Below are positions 24,537 through 33,283 of a stretch of DNA of 33,283 bases, one piece after another. How positions within the stretch are numbered: position 1 is the first letter of the stretch; every line of letters begins with the position of its first letter. Made by a program: the position numbers and the translations under genes. Below the pieces are notes generated by a model. That model saw nothing but the letters and a program-made list of their open reading frames with translations. It had not been told where the DNA came from and did not search any database. Source of the stretch: Myxococcaceae bacterium (GTDB taxonomy: Bacteria > Myxococcota > Myxococcia > Myxococcales > Myxococcaceae); assembly GCA_016926755.1 (NCBI GenBank), contig JAFGNZ010000047.1:1-33283 (forward strand), written 5' to 3'.

Positions 24537-25061
24537 TTACGACTCCAGGCCCACCGCCGCCGCGTGGATGACGGAGGCGATGCGCACCGCGTCGTGCACG
24601 TGGTCCTCCGAGAGGCCGCCCTCGAGGACGACCTTCTCGTGGGACTTGACGCACGCCTCACAGCCGTTGATGGCGCTGACCGCGAGGCAGACCAGCTCGA
24701 AGTCCACCTTGTTCGTCAGCACCTGCGCCAGCCGGTTCATCCGCAGCCCCGGCCGCTTGGTCGAGTAGCTCTCCTTCCCGATCATGTGGCGGAAGCGGTA
24801 GTACACGTTGTTCATCCCCATCAGCGAGGCCGCGGCGCGCGCGTCCTCGATGACGGGCTCGGCGTTGGCCAGGGCCTTCTTCGCCTCGTTGAGCATGGCC
24901 TCCTTCAGCCGCTCGTTCCGGGCGGCGAAGGCGCACGCGACGGCCACGCCCCAGCGCTGCTCGGGGGTGAGGCTGCCGCTCTCCAGGACTGCCTGGAGGT
25001 TGAGGCGCGTGTCCTTGTGGGCGTCCGCCAGCTCTCCGCGGACGACTTCGAGCGAGGCCAT
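24537..25061 (-). CDS. ahpD: Alkyl hydroperoxide reductase AhpD
   Basis: A 174-residue AhpD, the adapter that re-reduces AhpC in Mycobacterium-like peroxidase systems; its length is the same as M. tuberculosis AhpD (177). The active-site pair is Cys134-Glu-Ala-Cys137 in INGCEACVKSHE, with His141 of the proton relay and Glu122 in DFELVCLAVSA. The second relay His found between the cysteines in M. tuberculosis (CSHC) is replaced by Ala here, as in many proteobacterial AhpDs. The MNNVYYRFRHMIG helix is typical. It starts 6 bases after the ahpC stop and so shares its sigma-54-type promoter. Confidence 0.93.
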   Translation of the reverse strand: MASLEVVRGELADAHKDTRLNLQAVLESGSLTPEQRWGVAVACAFAARNERLKEAMLNEAKKALANAEPVIEDARAAASLMGMNNVYYRFRHMIGKESYSTKRPGLRMNRLAQVLTNKVDFELVCLAVSAINGCEACVKSHEKVVLEGGLSEDHVHDAVRIASVIHAAAVGLES

Positions 25062-25067
25062 GACGGA

Positions 25068-25622
25068 CTACCCCGCCTTCGCCAGCTTCTTGGTGAGCGT
25101 CTCCTCGCCCTTCTGCCAGTTGCACGGGCACAGCTCGTCCGTCTGGAACGCGTCCAGCGTGCGCACCACCTCGGCCACGTTGCGGCCCACGGACAGATCA
25201 TTCACCGACACGTGGCGGATGATGCCCTGCGGATCGACGATGAAGGTGGCCCGGAGCGCCACGCCCTCCTGCTTGTGCAGGATGCCCAGCGCGTTGCACA
25301 GCTCGTGCTTCATGTCCGCCAGCATCGGGAAGGGCAGGCTCTTGAGGTCCGGGTGGTGCGTGCGCCAGGCGTGGTGCACGAACTCGCTGTCGGTGCTCAG
25401 GCCCAGGACGACCGCGTCACGGTCGTTGAAGTCCTTGTTCTTCTTCCCGAACTCGGCGATCTCCGTCGGGCAGATGAAGGTGAAGTCCTTGGGCCACGCG
25501 AACAGGATGATCCACTTCCCCTTGTACGTGTCCTGGGTGATGGTCGTGAACTCCTTGCCCTTCTCCAGGCTCACGGTGGCCTTCACGGAAAAGTTCGGAA
25601 GCTTGTCGCCAACGGTCAGCAT
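25068..25622 (-). CDS. ahpC: Peroxiredoxin AhpC (actinobacterial/AhpD-linked type)
   Basis: A 184-residue 2-Cys peroxiredoxin that reduces H2O2, alkyl hydroperoxides and probably peroxynitrite. The peroxidatic Cys51 lies in FAWPKDFTFICPTE, and Cys165/Cys167 in ELCPCNW give the three-cysteine arrangement of M. tuberculosis AhpC (Cys61, 174, 176), the form reduced by AhpD. This explains the adjacent ahpD gene and the absence of ahpF. Other family blocks are VVLGLSTDSEFVHHAW and RATFIVDPQGIIRHVSVNDL. The start at 25622 gives MLTVGDKLPNF, the usual family beginning, with AAGGAG just upstream. Transcription is predicted from a sigma-54 promoter at 25694-25709. Confidence 0.95.
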   Translation of the reverse strand: MLTVGDKLPNFSVKATVSLEKGKEFTTITQDTYKGKWIILFAWPKDFTFICPTEIAEFGKKNKDFNDRDAVVLGLSTDSEFVHHAWRTHHPDLKSLPFPMLADMKHELCNALGILHKQEGVALRATFIVDPQGIIRHVSVNDLSVGRNVAEVVRTLDAFQTDELCPCNWQKGEETLTKKLAKAG

Positions 25623-25693
25623 GCTCGACTCCTTGTGGGGTTGGGGGCCCGCCTCGCGGCCAGGCCCGAAAGGGTTCTGCCAGCTACCACTAG

Positions 25694-25709
25694 AGCAGGG
25701 GCCGTGCCA
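25694..25709 (-). promoter_or_regulatory. Sigma-54 (-24/-12) promoter of ahpC-ahpD
   Basis: Read on the minus strand, the site is TGGCACGGCCCCTGCT. It matches the consensus TGGCACG-N4-TTGC(A/T) with correct GG-to-GC spacing and one mismatch (C for T). The -12 GC at 25696-25695 puts the transcript start near 25683, leaving a leader of about 60 bases to ahpC. A sigma-54 activator gene starts divergently 220 bases from ahpC. Confidence 0.78.
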
Positions 25710-25735
25710 GAAAAACGGGTCCAGTCTTTTCGAGA

Positions 25736-25820
25736 GGTTATCAACATAACCCCCGGCAACAGCTCCGCCCTATGGGTGAATAACGAAATCTCGGTGCACT
25801 TTGCCACTGCAATTTCGGTG
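25736..25820. promoter_or_regulatory. Candidate activator-binding sites in the ahpC/activator divergent region
   Basis: A perfect palindrome GGTTAT-CAAC-ATAACC occupies 25736-25751, about 60 bases upstream of the predicted ahpC start. Direct repeats AATCTCGGTG (25787-25796) and AATTTCGGTG (25811-25820) lie 24 bases apart, in the -100 to -140 range usual for enhancer-binding proteins. Either set could bind the activator encoded next door; this is inference from position and symmetry. Confidence 0.45.
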
Positions 25821-25841
25821 GTCACTGACTATTCGTAGGCC

Positions 25842-27422
<1,581 letters not shown>

Positions 27423-27442
27423 CCCGGGGTGGGTTGTGATGG

Positions 27443-27505
27443 CCCTATCCCTTGCATAGGGATTGGAGTCGAAAAAATCCTCTCACGGTGGTGATGGATG
27501 AGAGG
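27443..27505. other. Two hairpins after the activator gene; rest of the 242-base gap unremarkable
   Basis: CCCTAT (27443-27448) pairs with ATAGGG (27456-27461), and CCTCTCA (27479-27485) pairs with TGAGAGG (27499-27505). They may terminate the activator transcript or sit in the leader of the next gene. Farther on, TACAAT at 27568-27573 is a fair -10 box but lacks a convincing -35. Confidence 0.35.
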
Positions 27506-27664
27506 GCGCACCGTTCTTCACACAGAAAACGTGTCGAGGGTGTCTGCCTTTGCGCGAGGCGTGTCGCTACAATTCGGCTTGCTCCACGTGCGACGGAGCG
27601 AGCGTCAGAGCGCCCGTTTCACGGGGGGGCAGTCAACGCAGTCTCCACCCTGAGGGCACGCTGT

Positions 27665-30600
27665 ATGAGAACTCGCGCAGTTGCGTACGTCGTACTGAGC
27701 AGCCTGCTCTGGGCCTGGCCGGGAGCAGTCCTTTCCCAAGAGCTTGCCGGCGCCGAGCAGACCTTCACCACGGATGCGGACTTCGCGCTGGGGTCCTTCC
27801 AGGGGACCCGGGCCGGAGCGCCAGACTCGGATCAGCTTCGGATCAACACAGGGGCGAGCGTGCCGCCCTACTTCTGGTTGACCCACTCCAGCTCCGGGTT
27901 CGTCACCCGGCTGGACACGCGCACGGGCCAGCAGGTGGCCCGGTACGACTCCGTCCTGGTGCGCAACTGGGACGGCTCGCTCCCGGTCGTGAGGCCCCCC
28001 CGAGAGACGTGCAACGCCCCGCTGAGCACGGCGGTGGACGCGCGGGGCGACGCCTTCGTCGTCAACCGTGGCGCCTGCTCGAGCTCCGTCGCCTCCATCA
28101 CCAAGTACGCGGGCACGCTGGCCGCGTGCGTGGATCGCAACGGCAACGGGACGATCGACACGTCCACCGACGCGAACGGGGACGGCACCGTCAACATCAA
28201 TGACGCGCTGGAGTTCCCGGGGCAGGCGGACGAGTGCATCCTCTGGACGAAGAACTACGCGGCCGCGGGTGATGCGGGGCGCTCGCTGGTGGTGGACGCC
28301 GACCAGAACCTCTGGGCCGCCGGCTTCAGCTCGTCTCAGCTCTTCAAGCTGGATGGGCAGACGGGCGCGGTGCTGAAGGTGATCGATCTGGCGGCCGAGA
28401 CGGGCGTGGCCTCCGGCATCCAGAGCCTGGCCATCGGGCCGGGCGGCGCCCTCTATACGACGGACGGCACCTCGCAGCGGCTCCTCCGGAAGGTGGATCC
28501 GGACGGCGCCCCGGGCAGCTACGTGCTGGGCACGCTCGTCGCGCCGGTGCCCACCTATGGCATCGCCGTGGACGGCAGCGGGGTGGCGTGGCTCGGCGCG
28601 GACTCCGACTCCGCCGCCGGCGTGGTGCGAGCGGACTTCGCGGCCGGCACGGCGCAGATGGTGGGCGGCGGGGGAGGGTGCACCGGCCGCACCCACGGCG
28701 TCGCGGTGGACGCCACGGGGGACATCTGGGCGGCGTGCTGGGGTGGCAACCGCCTGCTGCGCCTGGGCTCCGACGGGGCCTTCAAGGCGACCTGGTTCAT
28801 CAACTCGCGGCCCGAGGGCGTGGCGGTGGCCGCGGACGGCAGGATCTGGGTCAGCACCTCCGGCTCCACCGTCGTCGCCATCATCAACCCCAGCGTCTCC
28901 AGCACGGTCCAGACCGTGCCCCAGGGCCACACGCAGCTCACGTATGGGGACATGACGGGCTACCAGCACCACCACTTCGTCCGGCGCGAGGGCTCGTGGA
29001 GCGTGGTCCATGACAGCGGGCTGGCCGGGATGCGGTGGGGCACCTTGCGCTGGAACCAGGAGCCGCAGGGCGCCACGCCCCCCGGCAGCAGCATCACCGT
29101 GGCCGTGAGGGCGGCGGGGGCGCTGGAGTCCCTGCCCGCCCAGGCCTTTGCCCAGGTGGCCAACGGCCAGGAGTTCGCGGGGATCGAGGGCCGCTTCATC
29201 GAGGTCCGCGCCACGCTGACCTCCAAGAACCACGGCGGCGACCCGGTGCTCAGCGATCTGACCCTCATCCCGAGCAACAGCCCGCCGGTGGCGCTGTGCC
29301 GGGCCCAGGACGTGTGCGCCGGCCCGGCGTGCACCGCCGAGGTCAGCGTGGATGACGGCTCGTATGATCCGGACGGTGATGCCCTGAGCCTCTCCCAGTC
29401 GCCCGCGGGCCCGTACGGCATCGGCGCTCGCGCGGTGAGCCTCACCGTCTCGGACGGCCTGGAGAGCGCGAGCTGCTCCGGCGAGGTGCAGGTGCGTGAC
29501 TGCGAGGCCCCCTCCATCACCTGCGGGCCGCCGGTGCAGGCCGAGTGCACGGGGAACGAGTCGGCCGCGGTGTCCGCCGGCGGGGCGGAGGCGACGGACG
29601 CGTGCTCCACGGTGAGCGTGAGCGGGCCGGGGCTGGCCTCCTATCCGCTGGGCTCCACCCCGGTCACCTACACGGCGACGGACGCGGCGGGGAACACGTC
29701 CTCCTGCACCACCCAGGTGGAGGTGGCGGACACGCTGCCCCCCTCCATCACCTGCCCGGCGCCCGCCACCGCCGAGTGCGTGGGCGGCGGCGCGTCGAAC
29801 AGCGGCGTGGCCTCCGCGAGCGCCTCGGACGTGTGCTCCGCGGTGGCGGTGCAGGCGCCGGGGCTGGCGAGCTTCCCGCTGGGCACGGCGACGCTCAGCT
29901 GGTCCGCCTCGGACACCTCCGGGAACCTGGCGAGCTGCTCCACGCCCTTCACCGTGGCGGACACCCAGGCGCCCACCCTCACGCTCAACGGCGCGGCCGC
30001 CATGACGCTCGACTGCGCGCAGCCCTTCGTCGATCCGGGCGCCACCGCGGTGGACGCGTGCCACGGCGACCTCACCCCCCAGCTCACCGTCTCGGGCACG
30101 GTGGATACCCAGCACGCGGGCGCCTATGTGCTCACCTACGGCGCGACGGATCCCTCGGGGAACAGCGCGGCGCCGGTGAGCCGCACGGTGCTGGTGCGAG
30201 ACAGCCAGCTGCCCGTCATCACGCTCAACGGCGCCAACCCGCTGCCCCTGGAGTGCATGCAGGACTGGTACGCCGATCCGGGCGCGACGGCGGTGGATGG
30301 GTGCGCCGGGGACGTCTCCAGCGCCATCATCATCCAGCACCCGTACATCGACTCGGCCACCCCGGGCTCCTACCCCGTCACCTACAGCGTGGCGGACAGC
30401 GACGGCAACGTGGCCACCGCGGTGCGCGAGGTGCTCGTCCAGGACACGCTGCCGCCGACGCTCACCGTCCTGGGCTCCACCACCACGACGATGGTGGAGT
30501 GCTCGCAGGATGTCATCATCGCCGCGGGGGCCACGGCCACGGACCTGTGCGCCGGTGACGTCACCCACCGCATCACCATCTCGGGCACCCAGGGCGTCGT

Positions 30601-31621
30601 CGCGCCGGGCACCTACCCCATCACCTACAGCGTCACGGATCCCTCCGGGAACGCGGCCCAGAGCATCACGCGCAACGTCACCGTGAAGGACACCCAGGCG
30701 CCGGTGGTGACGATCCTCGGCGAGGCCAACATGGTGCTGGAGTGCAACGTGGACACGTACACCGAGCTCGGCGCCACGGCGTATGACGCGTGCCAGGGAG
30801 ACATGACGAGCCAGCTCCGCACGTATGGCAATGGCGCGAACCCCGCGGCCGTGGGCACCTACAGCATCGAGTACGGAGTGTGGGACGCGTCGGGCAACAC
30901 GACCAAGGCCCTGCGCAAGGTGAAGGTGGTGGACAGCCTCCCGCCCACGCTCACGCTGGTGGGGCCCGCCACCCTGCACCACGAGTGCGCCAGCGGCGTC
31001 TACGTCGATCCGGGCGCCACGGCGCAGGACGCGTGCTTCGGCGACCTGACGACCTCCATCTCCCGCACGGGCAGCGTGAACGCCTGGTCTCGAGGCGCCT
31101 ACACGCTCACCTACGCCGTGCAGGACAGCACGCTGCTCAAGGCCACGCCCATCACCCGCACCGTGCAGGTGGCGGACACCCAGGCGCCGACGCTCACGTA
31201 CCGGGACGTCACCCTGTGGCCGGGCGATCACACCCTGCGCAGCTTCTCGCTGGCGGACTGCGTGACGGCCAGCGACGCGTGTGATGGGTGGGCCAGCGCG
31301 AACAACGGCACCATCCTCTCCATCTACAGCGATGAGCCCGAGGATGTGGAAGGGGACAACGACGGCGGCACCCTGGAGGACATCGTCATCACCAGCAAGA
31401 GCTCGTTCAAGCTGCGCGCCGAGCGCAATAGCGGTGGCGACGGCCGGGTGTACGGGGTGAACTTCGAGCTGAAGGATCAGACGGGCAACGTCCGCGTGGG
31501 GCTCTGCCGGATCCAGGTGCCGGCCTCCCAGGGCGGCACGGCCCAGGACAGCGGCGCGGGGGCGGGCTACACGGTGCTTCCCCCGCCGCCTGCGTCGCTG
31601 GCGCAGCGCACGAGCCCCTAG
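27665..31621 (+). CDS. Large secreted beta-propeller / HYR / DUF5011 repeat protein
   Basis: A 1318-residue exported protein. A Sec signal peptide (about 1-24, ending AVLS) precedes an NHL/Vgb-like propeller at about 40-450, with repeated DxxGDxWAA-type strands. Two EF-hand-like Ca2+ loops, DRNGNGTIDTS and DANGDGTVNIND, lie near 155-182. Around 590-770 are two HYR domains (PSITC...C...YTATDAAGNTSSC). From about 768 to 1175 there are five DUF5011-like Ig repeats, each PTLTLxG...xxC...DPGATAxDAC.GD...YxVTYxxxDxxGN with a Cys pair. The tail is unique. Function is probably surface or matrix adhesion; no enzymatic motif is seen. ATG 27665 follows a GAGGG site and fits the signal peptide. A strong terminator follows at 31644. 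Confidence 0.88.
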   Translation: MRTRAVAYVVLSSLLWAWPGAVLSQELAGAEQTFTTDADFALGSFQGTRAGAPDSDQLRINTGASVPPYFWLTHSSSGFVTRLDTRTGQQVARYDSVLVRNWDGSLPVVRPPRETCNAPLSTAVDARGDAFVVNRGACSSSVASITKYAGTLAACVDRNGNGTIDTSTDANGDGTVNINDALEFPGQADECILWTKNYAAAGDAGRSLVVDADQNLWAAGFSSSQLFKLDGQTGAVLKVIDLAAETGVASGIQSLAIGPGGALYTTDGTSQRLLRKVDPDGAPGSYVLGTLVAPVPTYGIAVDGSGVAWLGADSDSAAGVVRADFAAGTAQMVGGGGGCTGRTHGVAVDATGDIWAACWGGNRLLRLGSDGAFKATWFINSRPEGVAVAADGRIWVSTSGSTVVAIINPSVSSTVQTVPQGHTQLTYGDMTGYQHHHFVRREGSWSVVHDSGLAGMRWGTLRWNQEPQGATPPGSSITVAVRAAGALESLPAQAFAQVANGQEFAGIEGRFIEVRATLTSKNHGGDPVLSDLTLIPSNSPPVALCRAQDVCAGPACTAEVSVDDGSYDPDGDALSLSQSPAGPYGIGARAVSLTVSDGLESASCSGEVQVRDCEAPSITCGPPVQAECTGNESAAVSAGGAEATDACSTVSVSGPGLASYPLGSTPVTYTATDAAGNTSSCTTQVEVADTLPPSITCPAPATAECVGGGASNSGVASASASDVCSAVAVQAPGLASFPLGTATLSWSASDTSGNLASCSTPFTVADTQAPTLTLNGAAAMTLDCAQPFVDPGATAVDACHGDLTPQLTVSGTVDTQHAGAYVLTYGATDPSGNSAAPVSRTVLVRDSQLPVITLNGANPLPLECMQDWYADPGATAVDGCAGDVSSAIIIQHPYIDSATPGSYPVTYSVADSDGNVATAVREVLVQDTLPPTLTVLGSTTTTMVECSQDVIIAAGATATDLCAGDVTHRITISGTQGVVAPGTYPITYSVTDPSGNAAQSITRNVTVKDTQAPVVTILGEANMVLECNVDTYTELGATAYDACQGDMTSQLRTYGNGANPAAVGTYSIEYGVWDASGNTTKALRKVKVVDSLPPTLTLVGPATLHHECASGVYVDPGATAQDACFGDLTTSISRTGSVNAWSRGAYTLTYAVQDSTLLKATPITRTVQVADTQAPTLTYRDVTLWPGDHTLRSFSLADCVTASDACDGWASANNGTILSIYSDEPEDVEGDNDGGTLEDIVITSKSSFKLRAERNSGGDGRVYGVNFELKDQTGNVRVGLCRIQVPASQGGTAQDSGAGAGYTVLPPPPASLAQRTSP
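29970..31190 (+). repeat. Five DUF5011-like Ig repeats within the surface protein gene
   Basis: Five tandem units of about 240 bases encode about 80-residue Ig-like repeats beginning PTLTLNG, PVITLNG, PTLTVLG, PVVTILG and PTLTLVG. Each holds one Cys before and one after the DPGATA-type motif. The copies are diverged at the DNA level, so the expansion is old. Confidence 0.75.
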
Positions 31622-31643
31622 CCGCGAGCGCGCGGGGGGTGAC

Positions 31644-31678
31644 GACGGCCGGTGTCCCTGGGTGGGGCACCGGCCGTC
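31644..31678. terminator. Strong hairpin terminator between convergent surface protein and pilin genes
   Basis: A perfect 11-bp stem, GACGGCCGGTG (31644-31654) with CACCGGCCGTC (31668-31678), has a 13-base loop and is followed by TTCGTT. It lies 22 bases after the surface protein stop and 36 bases from the pilin stop, so it can serve both. Confidence 0.75.
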
Positions 31679-31714
31679 TTCGTTCATGCGTTCACGGGTA
31701 TCACCCGCCGCGGC

Positions 31715-32356
31715 TCAGTCGCAGTTGACGTCGTTGACGACGTTGTACGGCTCGCCCGCGGCCACGTTGTCCGGGCCCCCGACGAACGGACACACGCTGA
31801 CGAGCTGAGCATCCGAGGAGGAGATGAGCCAGGTGTCGGCCATGTCATCCACGGTGTTGTCCACGTCTCCCGCGGCGTAGGCCAGGAAGCTCCAGTTCTC
31901 CGGCACGCCAAAGATGCCAGCATTGACGCTCATGCCGTGGCTGGTGCCCTTGTAGTCCCACGTCGCGCCGGCCACGGGCATGGGGGCGAAGGTGCCGGGG
32001 AAGGTGGGGTACTTGAACTGGTCCGTGCCGATGCAGTCGTCGGTGTTGGTCCGCATCGCGTCGAGGGTGCTCCGGTCCTCGTAGCCACCCGCGCAGCCGT
32101 TATCCAGGTGGTAGCTGTAGCGGTTGCCACGCTCCGGCGCGAAGCTGCTGGCGTGGATGCTGGGGGAGGGCATGCGCTGCTGGGTGCGCAGGCCGGTGAA
32201 GAGGCTCTTGAGGTTGGTGGTCACCTCGGCCTGGCGCGCGCGTGCCTGGAAGCGGATGAAGTTGGGCACGGCGATCGCCGCGAGGATGCCGATGATGGCC
32301 ACCACGATCATGAGCTCGATGAGGGTAAAGCCGTAGTGCTGACGACGACGCGTCAT
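31715..32356 (-). CDS. Type IV pilin, PilA family
   Basis: A 213-residue type IVa pilin. The prepilin leader MTRRRQHYG is cleaved before Phe, with conserved Glu5 in FTLIELMIVVAIIGILAAIAVPNFIRFQARARQAE. The globular head contains FAPERGNRYSYHLDNG and ends AGEPYNVVNDVNCD, both close to the head of M. xanthus PilA (FAPERGNRYGY..., GTPYNTRNDVACD). Four cysteines (in NGCAGG, DDCIG, VCPFVGG and VNCD) may form two disulfides. It is similar in length to PilA (220), so it is either the main pilin or a close paralogue; no other pil genes are in the window to decide. ATG 32356 has AAAGGAG 8 bases upstream. Transcription is predicted from a sigma-54 promoter. Confidence 0.92.
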   Translation of the reverse strand: MTRRRQHYGFTLIELMIVVAIIGILAAIAVPNFIRFQARARQAEVTTNLKSLFTGLRTQQRMPSPSIHASSFAPERGNRYSYHLDNGCAGGYEDRSTLDAMRTNTDDCIGTDQFKYPTFPGTFAPMPVAGATWDYKGTSHGMSVNAGIFGVPENWSFLAYAAGDVDNTVDDMADTWLISSSDAQLVSVCPFVGGPDNVAAGEPYNVVNDVNCD

Positions 32357-32924
32357 GGGAGTGCTCCTTTGCGTTTCGAGGGAAGGACAGCGACGGAGGC
32401 GAAGAGCAATCAGCGGGCCACGCGCGCGCGGCGATCCGCTCACGAGGTTGCGGGGAGTTGGCGCGCGCGCCCGCCGCGATGAGCGACGAAGCACGGCAGT
32501 GCGTGACGTGCTTGGGCACCGCGCGCGCTGGCCGCGTCAGCGCTTGATCCAGACATGGCTGGCAAATGCAACTCCTGACAGGAGTCAGGCACCGGCGGCG
32601 CACGAGTGCGGCTCGAGGCCGCACCGCGGGTGCAGCGGGGATCTGGGACGGAGTGGGCCAATGTCCGGGTGTACCTCACATTCCGGGGAATTCGTATAAA
32701 GCGAGAAATATCTGCTTGCCTGTCTCGGGCGAAAAGGTGGAAAATTGTGGGGGGACTGAAGGGGCACTGTCAGTCAGGGACAGTGGTGCGGACTCTGGGT
32801 ACTCCGGCTTGCGCCCACATCGCCGACTGCGGGTGAATCCTTCAGGACCGAGAAGAAGACCTGGGATGCCGAGAGCTTTGTTCTTTGGATCGTGTCGCAC
32901 TTCAAGCCGTGGGGGATGTACCGC
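32357..32924. other. 568-base divergent control region between pilin and lipoprotein genes
   Basis: No credible gene lies here; short ORFs have unlike composition and no ribosome sites. Besides the pilin promoter it holds two inverted repeats. ACTCCTG-A-CAGGAGT at 32571-32585 overlaps CCTGAC/GTCAGG (32574-32579 and 32584-32589), about 180 bases upstream of the pilin start. CACTGTC-N7-GACAGTG lies at 32765-32785. The 32680-32760 stretch is visibly more AT-rich than its surroundings and contains TATAAA at 32695-32700, a possible -10 toward the lipoprotein gene. No known riboswitch consensus fits. Confidence 0.5.
32405..32420 (-). promoter_or_regulatory. Sigma-54 (-24/-12) promoter of the pilin gene
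   Basis: On the minus strand the site reads TGGCCCGCTGATTGCT, matching TGGCACG-N4-TTGC(A/T) at all but one position with exact GG-to-GC spacing. The predicted start near 32394 leaves a leader of about 38 bases. M. xanthus pilA is known to be sigma-54/PilR dependent. Confidence 0.78.
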
Positions 32925-33283
32925 ATGAAACTCAAAGGCGTATGGAAAGCGTTGCTGGTGCTGGCCGCATTGGCAGCCAGCTCCTGCGAAGAGCAGCAGA
33001 GTGCGCCATTGGCCGAGCAGCCCCTGGCGTCGATGCGCACGACGGAGCAGGAGGCTCGCAGCCAGAACAAGGTGCTCGTTCTGGGCAGCAGCGTCGCGGG
33101 TGGGCTGGCCAGCCGCGAGGCCCAGGCCGCCGCCGCGCTCGGATACCCGGTGGACGTCGTCACTCCGGAGCAGTGGAGCCTGATGCTGGCCAACGACTTC
33201 ATGCTGTACCGCGCCATCATCATTGGTGACGCGGCGTGCCAGGCTGGGACGGCCGCGTTCGACGCGGCGGTCGCGAACAGCAA
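32925..33283 (+). CDS. Lipoprotein, N-terminal 119 codons (continues past window)
   Basis: The reading frame stays open to the end of the window. MKLKGVWKALLVLAALAASSC is a type II signal peptide with Cys21 in the lipobox ASSC. After a Glu/Gln/Ser-rich tether comes a compact alpha/beta segment, NKVLVLGSSVAGGLASREA then YPVDVVTPEQWSLM and YRAIIIGDAACQ. That alternation resembles the first strands of a flavodoxin- or GATase-like Rossmann module. The domain identity and total length cannot be known from here. ATG 32925 is used, with a G-rich site about 9 bases upstream; an in-frame ATG at 32916 is possible. It is divergent from the pilin gene. Confidence 0.8.
   Translation, partial: MKLKGVWKALLVLAALAASSCEEQQSAPLAEQPLASMRTTEQEARSQNKVLVLGSSVAGGLASREAQAAAALGYPVDVVTPEQWSLMLANDFMLYRAIIIGDAACQAGTAAFDAAVANS

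Noticed and set aside
27539-27555. Possible sigma-54 site upstream of the surface protein gene (GG...TTGC)
   Set aside because: The GG-to-GC spacing is off by one base and the -24 element lacks TGGC.
27605-31687. 1360-codon open frame on the minus strand opposite the surface protein
   Set aside because: Its translation is Arg/His/Gly/Ala-rich with no domains or ribosome site; it is a by-product of high-GC third positions in the real plus-strand gene.
32700-32900. Riboswitch (GEMM, cobalamin, glycine or TPP) in the lipoprotein leader
   Set aside because: Short fragments resemble pieces of several consensus motifs, but none has the required conserved core in order.

Overview
The window is high-GC DNA that reads as a myxobacterial chromosome, most likely Cystobacterineae (Myxococcus/Archangium/Stigmatella relatives). 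The basis is the PilA-type pilin at the right end, which has the internal FAPERGNRY motif and C-terminal ...NDVxCD ending known from Myxococcus xanthus PilA; many lipoproteins; large HYR-domain surface proteins; sigma-54 promoters; and an ABC/GldG/DUF4340 exporter operon. I saw no tRNA, rRNA, CRISPR array, insertion sequence or phage gene. Coding density is high, with many 4-base stop/start overlaps.

Layout. 1-3420 (+): 3' end of glycogen debranching enzyme glgX, a TerC/Alx membrane protein, apaG, and ferrochelatase hemH. The hemH tail overlaps a convergent lipoprotein gene (3368-4327, -). 4383-5354 (-): a Sua5-type tRNA threonylcarbamoyl-adenylate synthase, divergent from a TIGR01777 SRPBCC/epimerase protein (5388-6818, +). 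6877-11469 (+): a four-gene, translationally coupled ABC exporter operon (ATPase, permease, GldG-like, DUF4340) behind a good -35 box. 11473-14589 (-): a compact four-gene unit, read as GvpA-like small protein, PAS histidine kinase, single-domain response regulator, GvpL/F protein. This gas-vesicle-like protein pair bracketing a two-component system, without other gvp genes in view, is the strongest candidate for an undescribed system here.

14810-17131 (+): FAD oxidoreductase with C-terminal Rieske domain, then an AlkA-type DNA glycosylase. A wreck of a zinc alcohol dehydrogenase gene follows. 17422-19826: an AmpG/SLC33-like MFS transporter (-) divergent from a D-threonine-aldolase/D-serine-dehydratase-like PLP enzyme (+). 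19861-23437 (-): lipoprotein, aminotransferase, arsenosugar-associated AhpD-like protein, and ArsS radical SAM protein. 23667-24461 (+): a eukaryote-type alkaline ceramidase homologue with all expected metal ligands.

24537-27422: an ahpC-ahpD peroxidase operon (-) with a near-consensus sigma-54 promoter, facing a divergently transcribed GAF/AAA+/Fis sigma-54 activator (+). The layout predicts activator-dependent peroxide defence. 27665-31621 (+): a secreted 1318-residue propeller/HYR/DUF5011 repeat protein ending at a strong hairpin terminator. 31715-32356 (-): a PilA-family pilin with its own sigma-54 promoter. The window ends in the first 119 codons of a lipoprotein gene (32925 onward, +).
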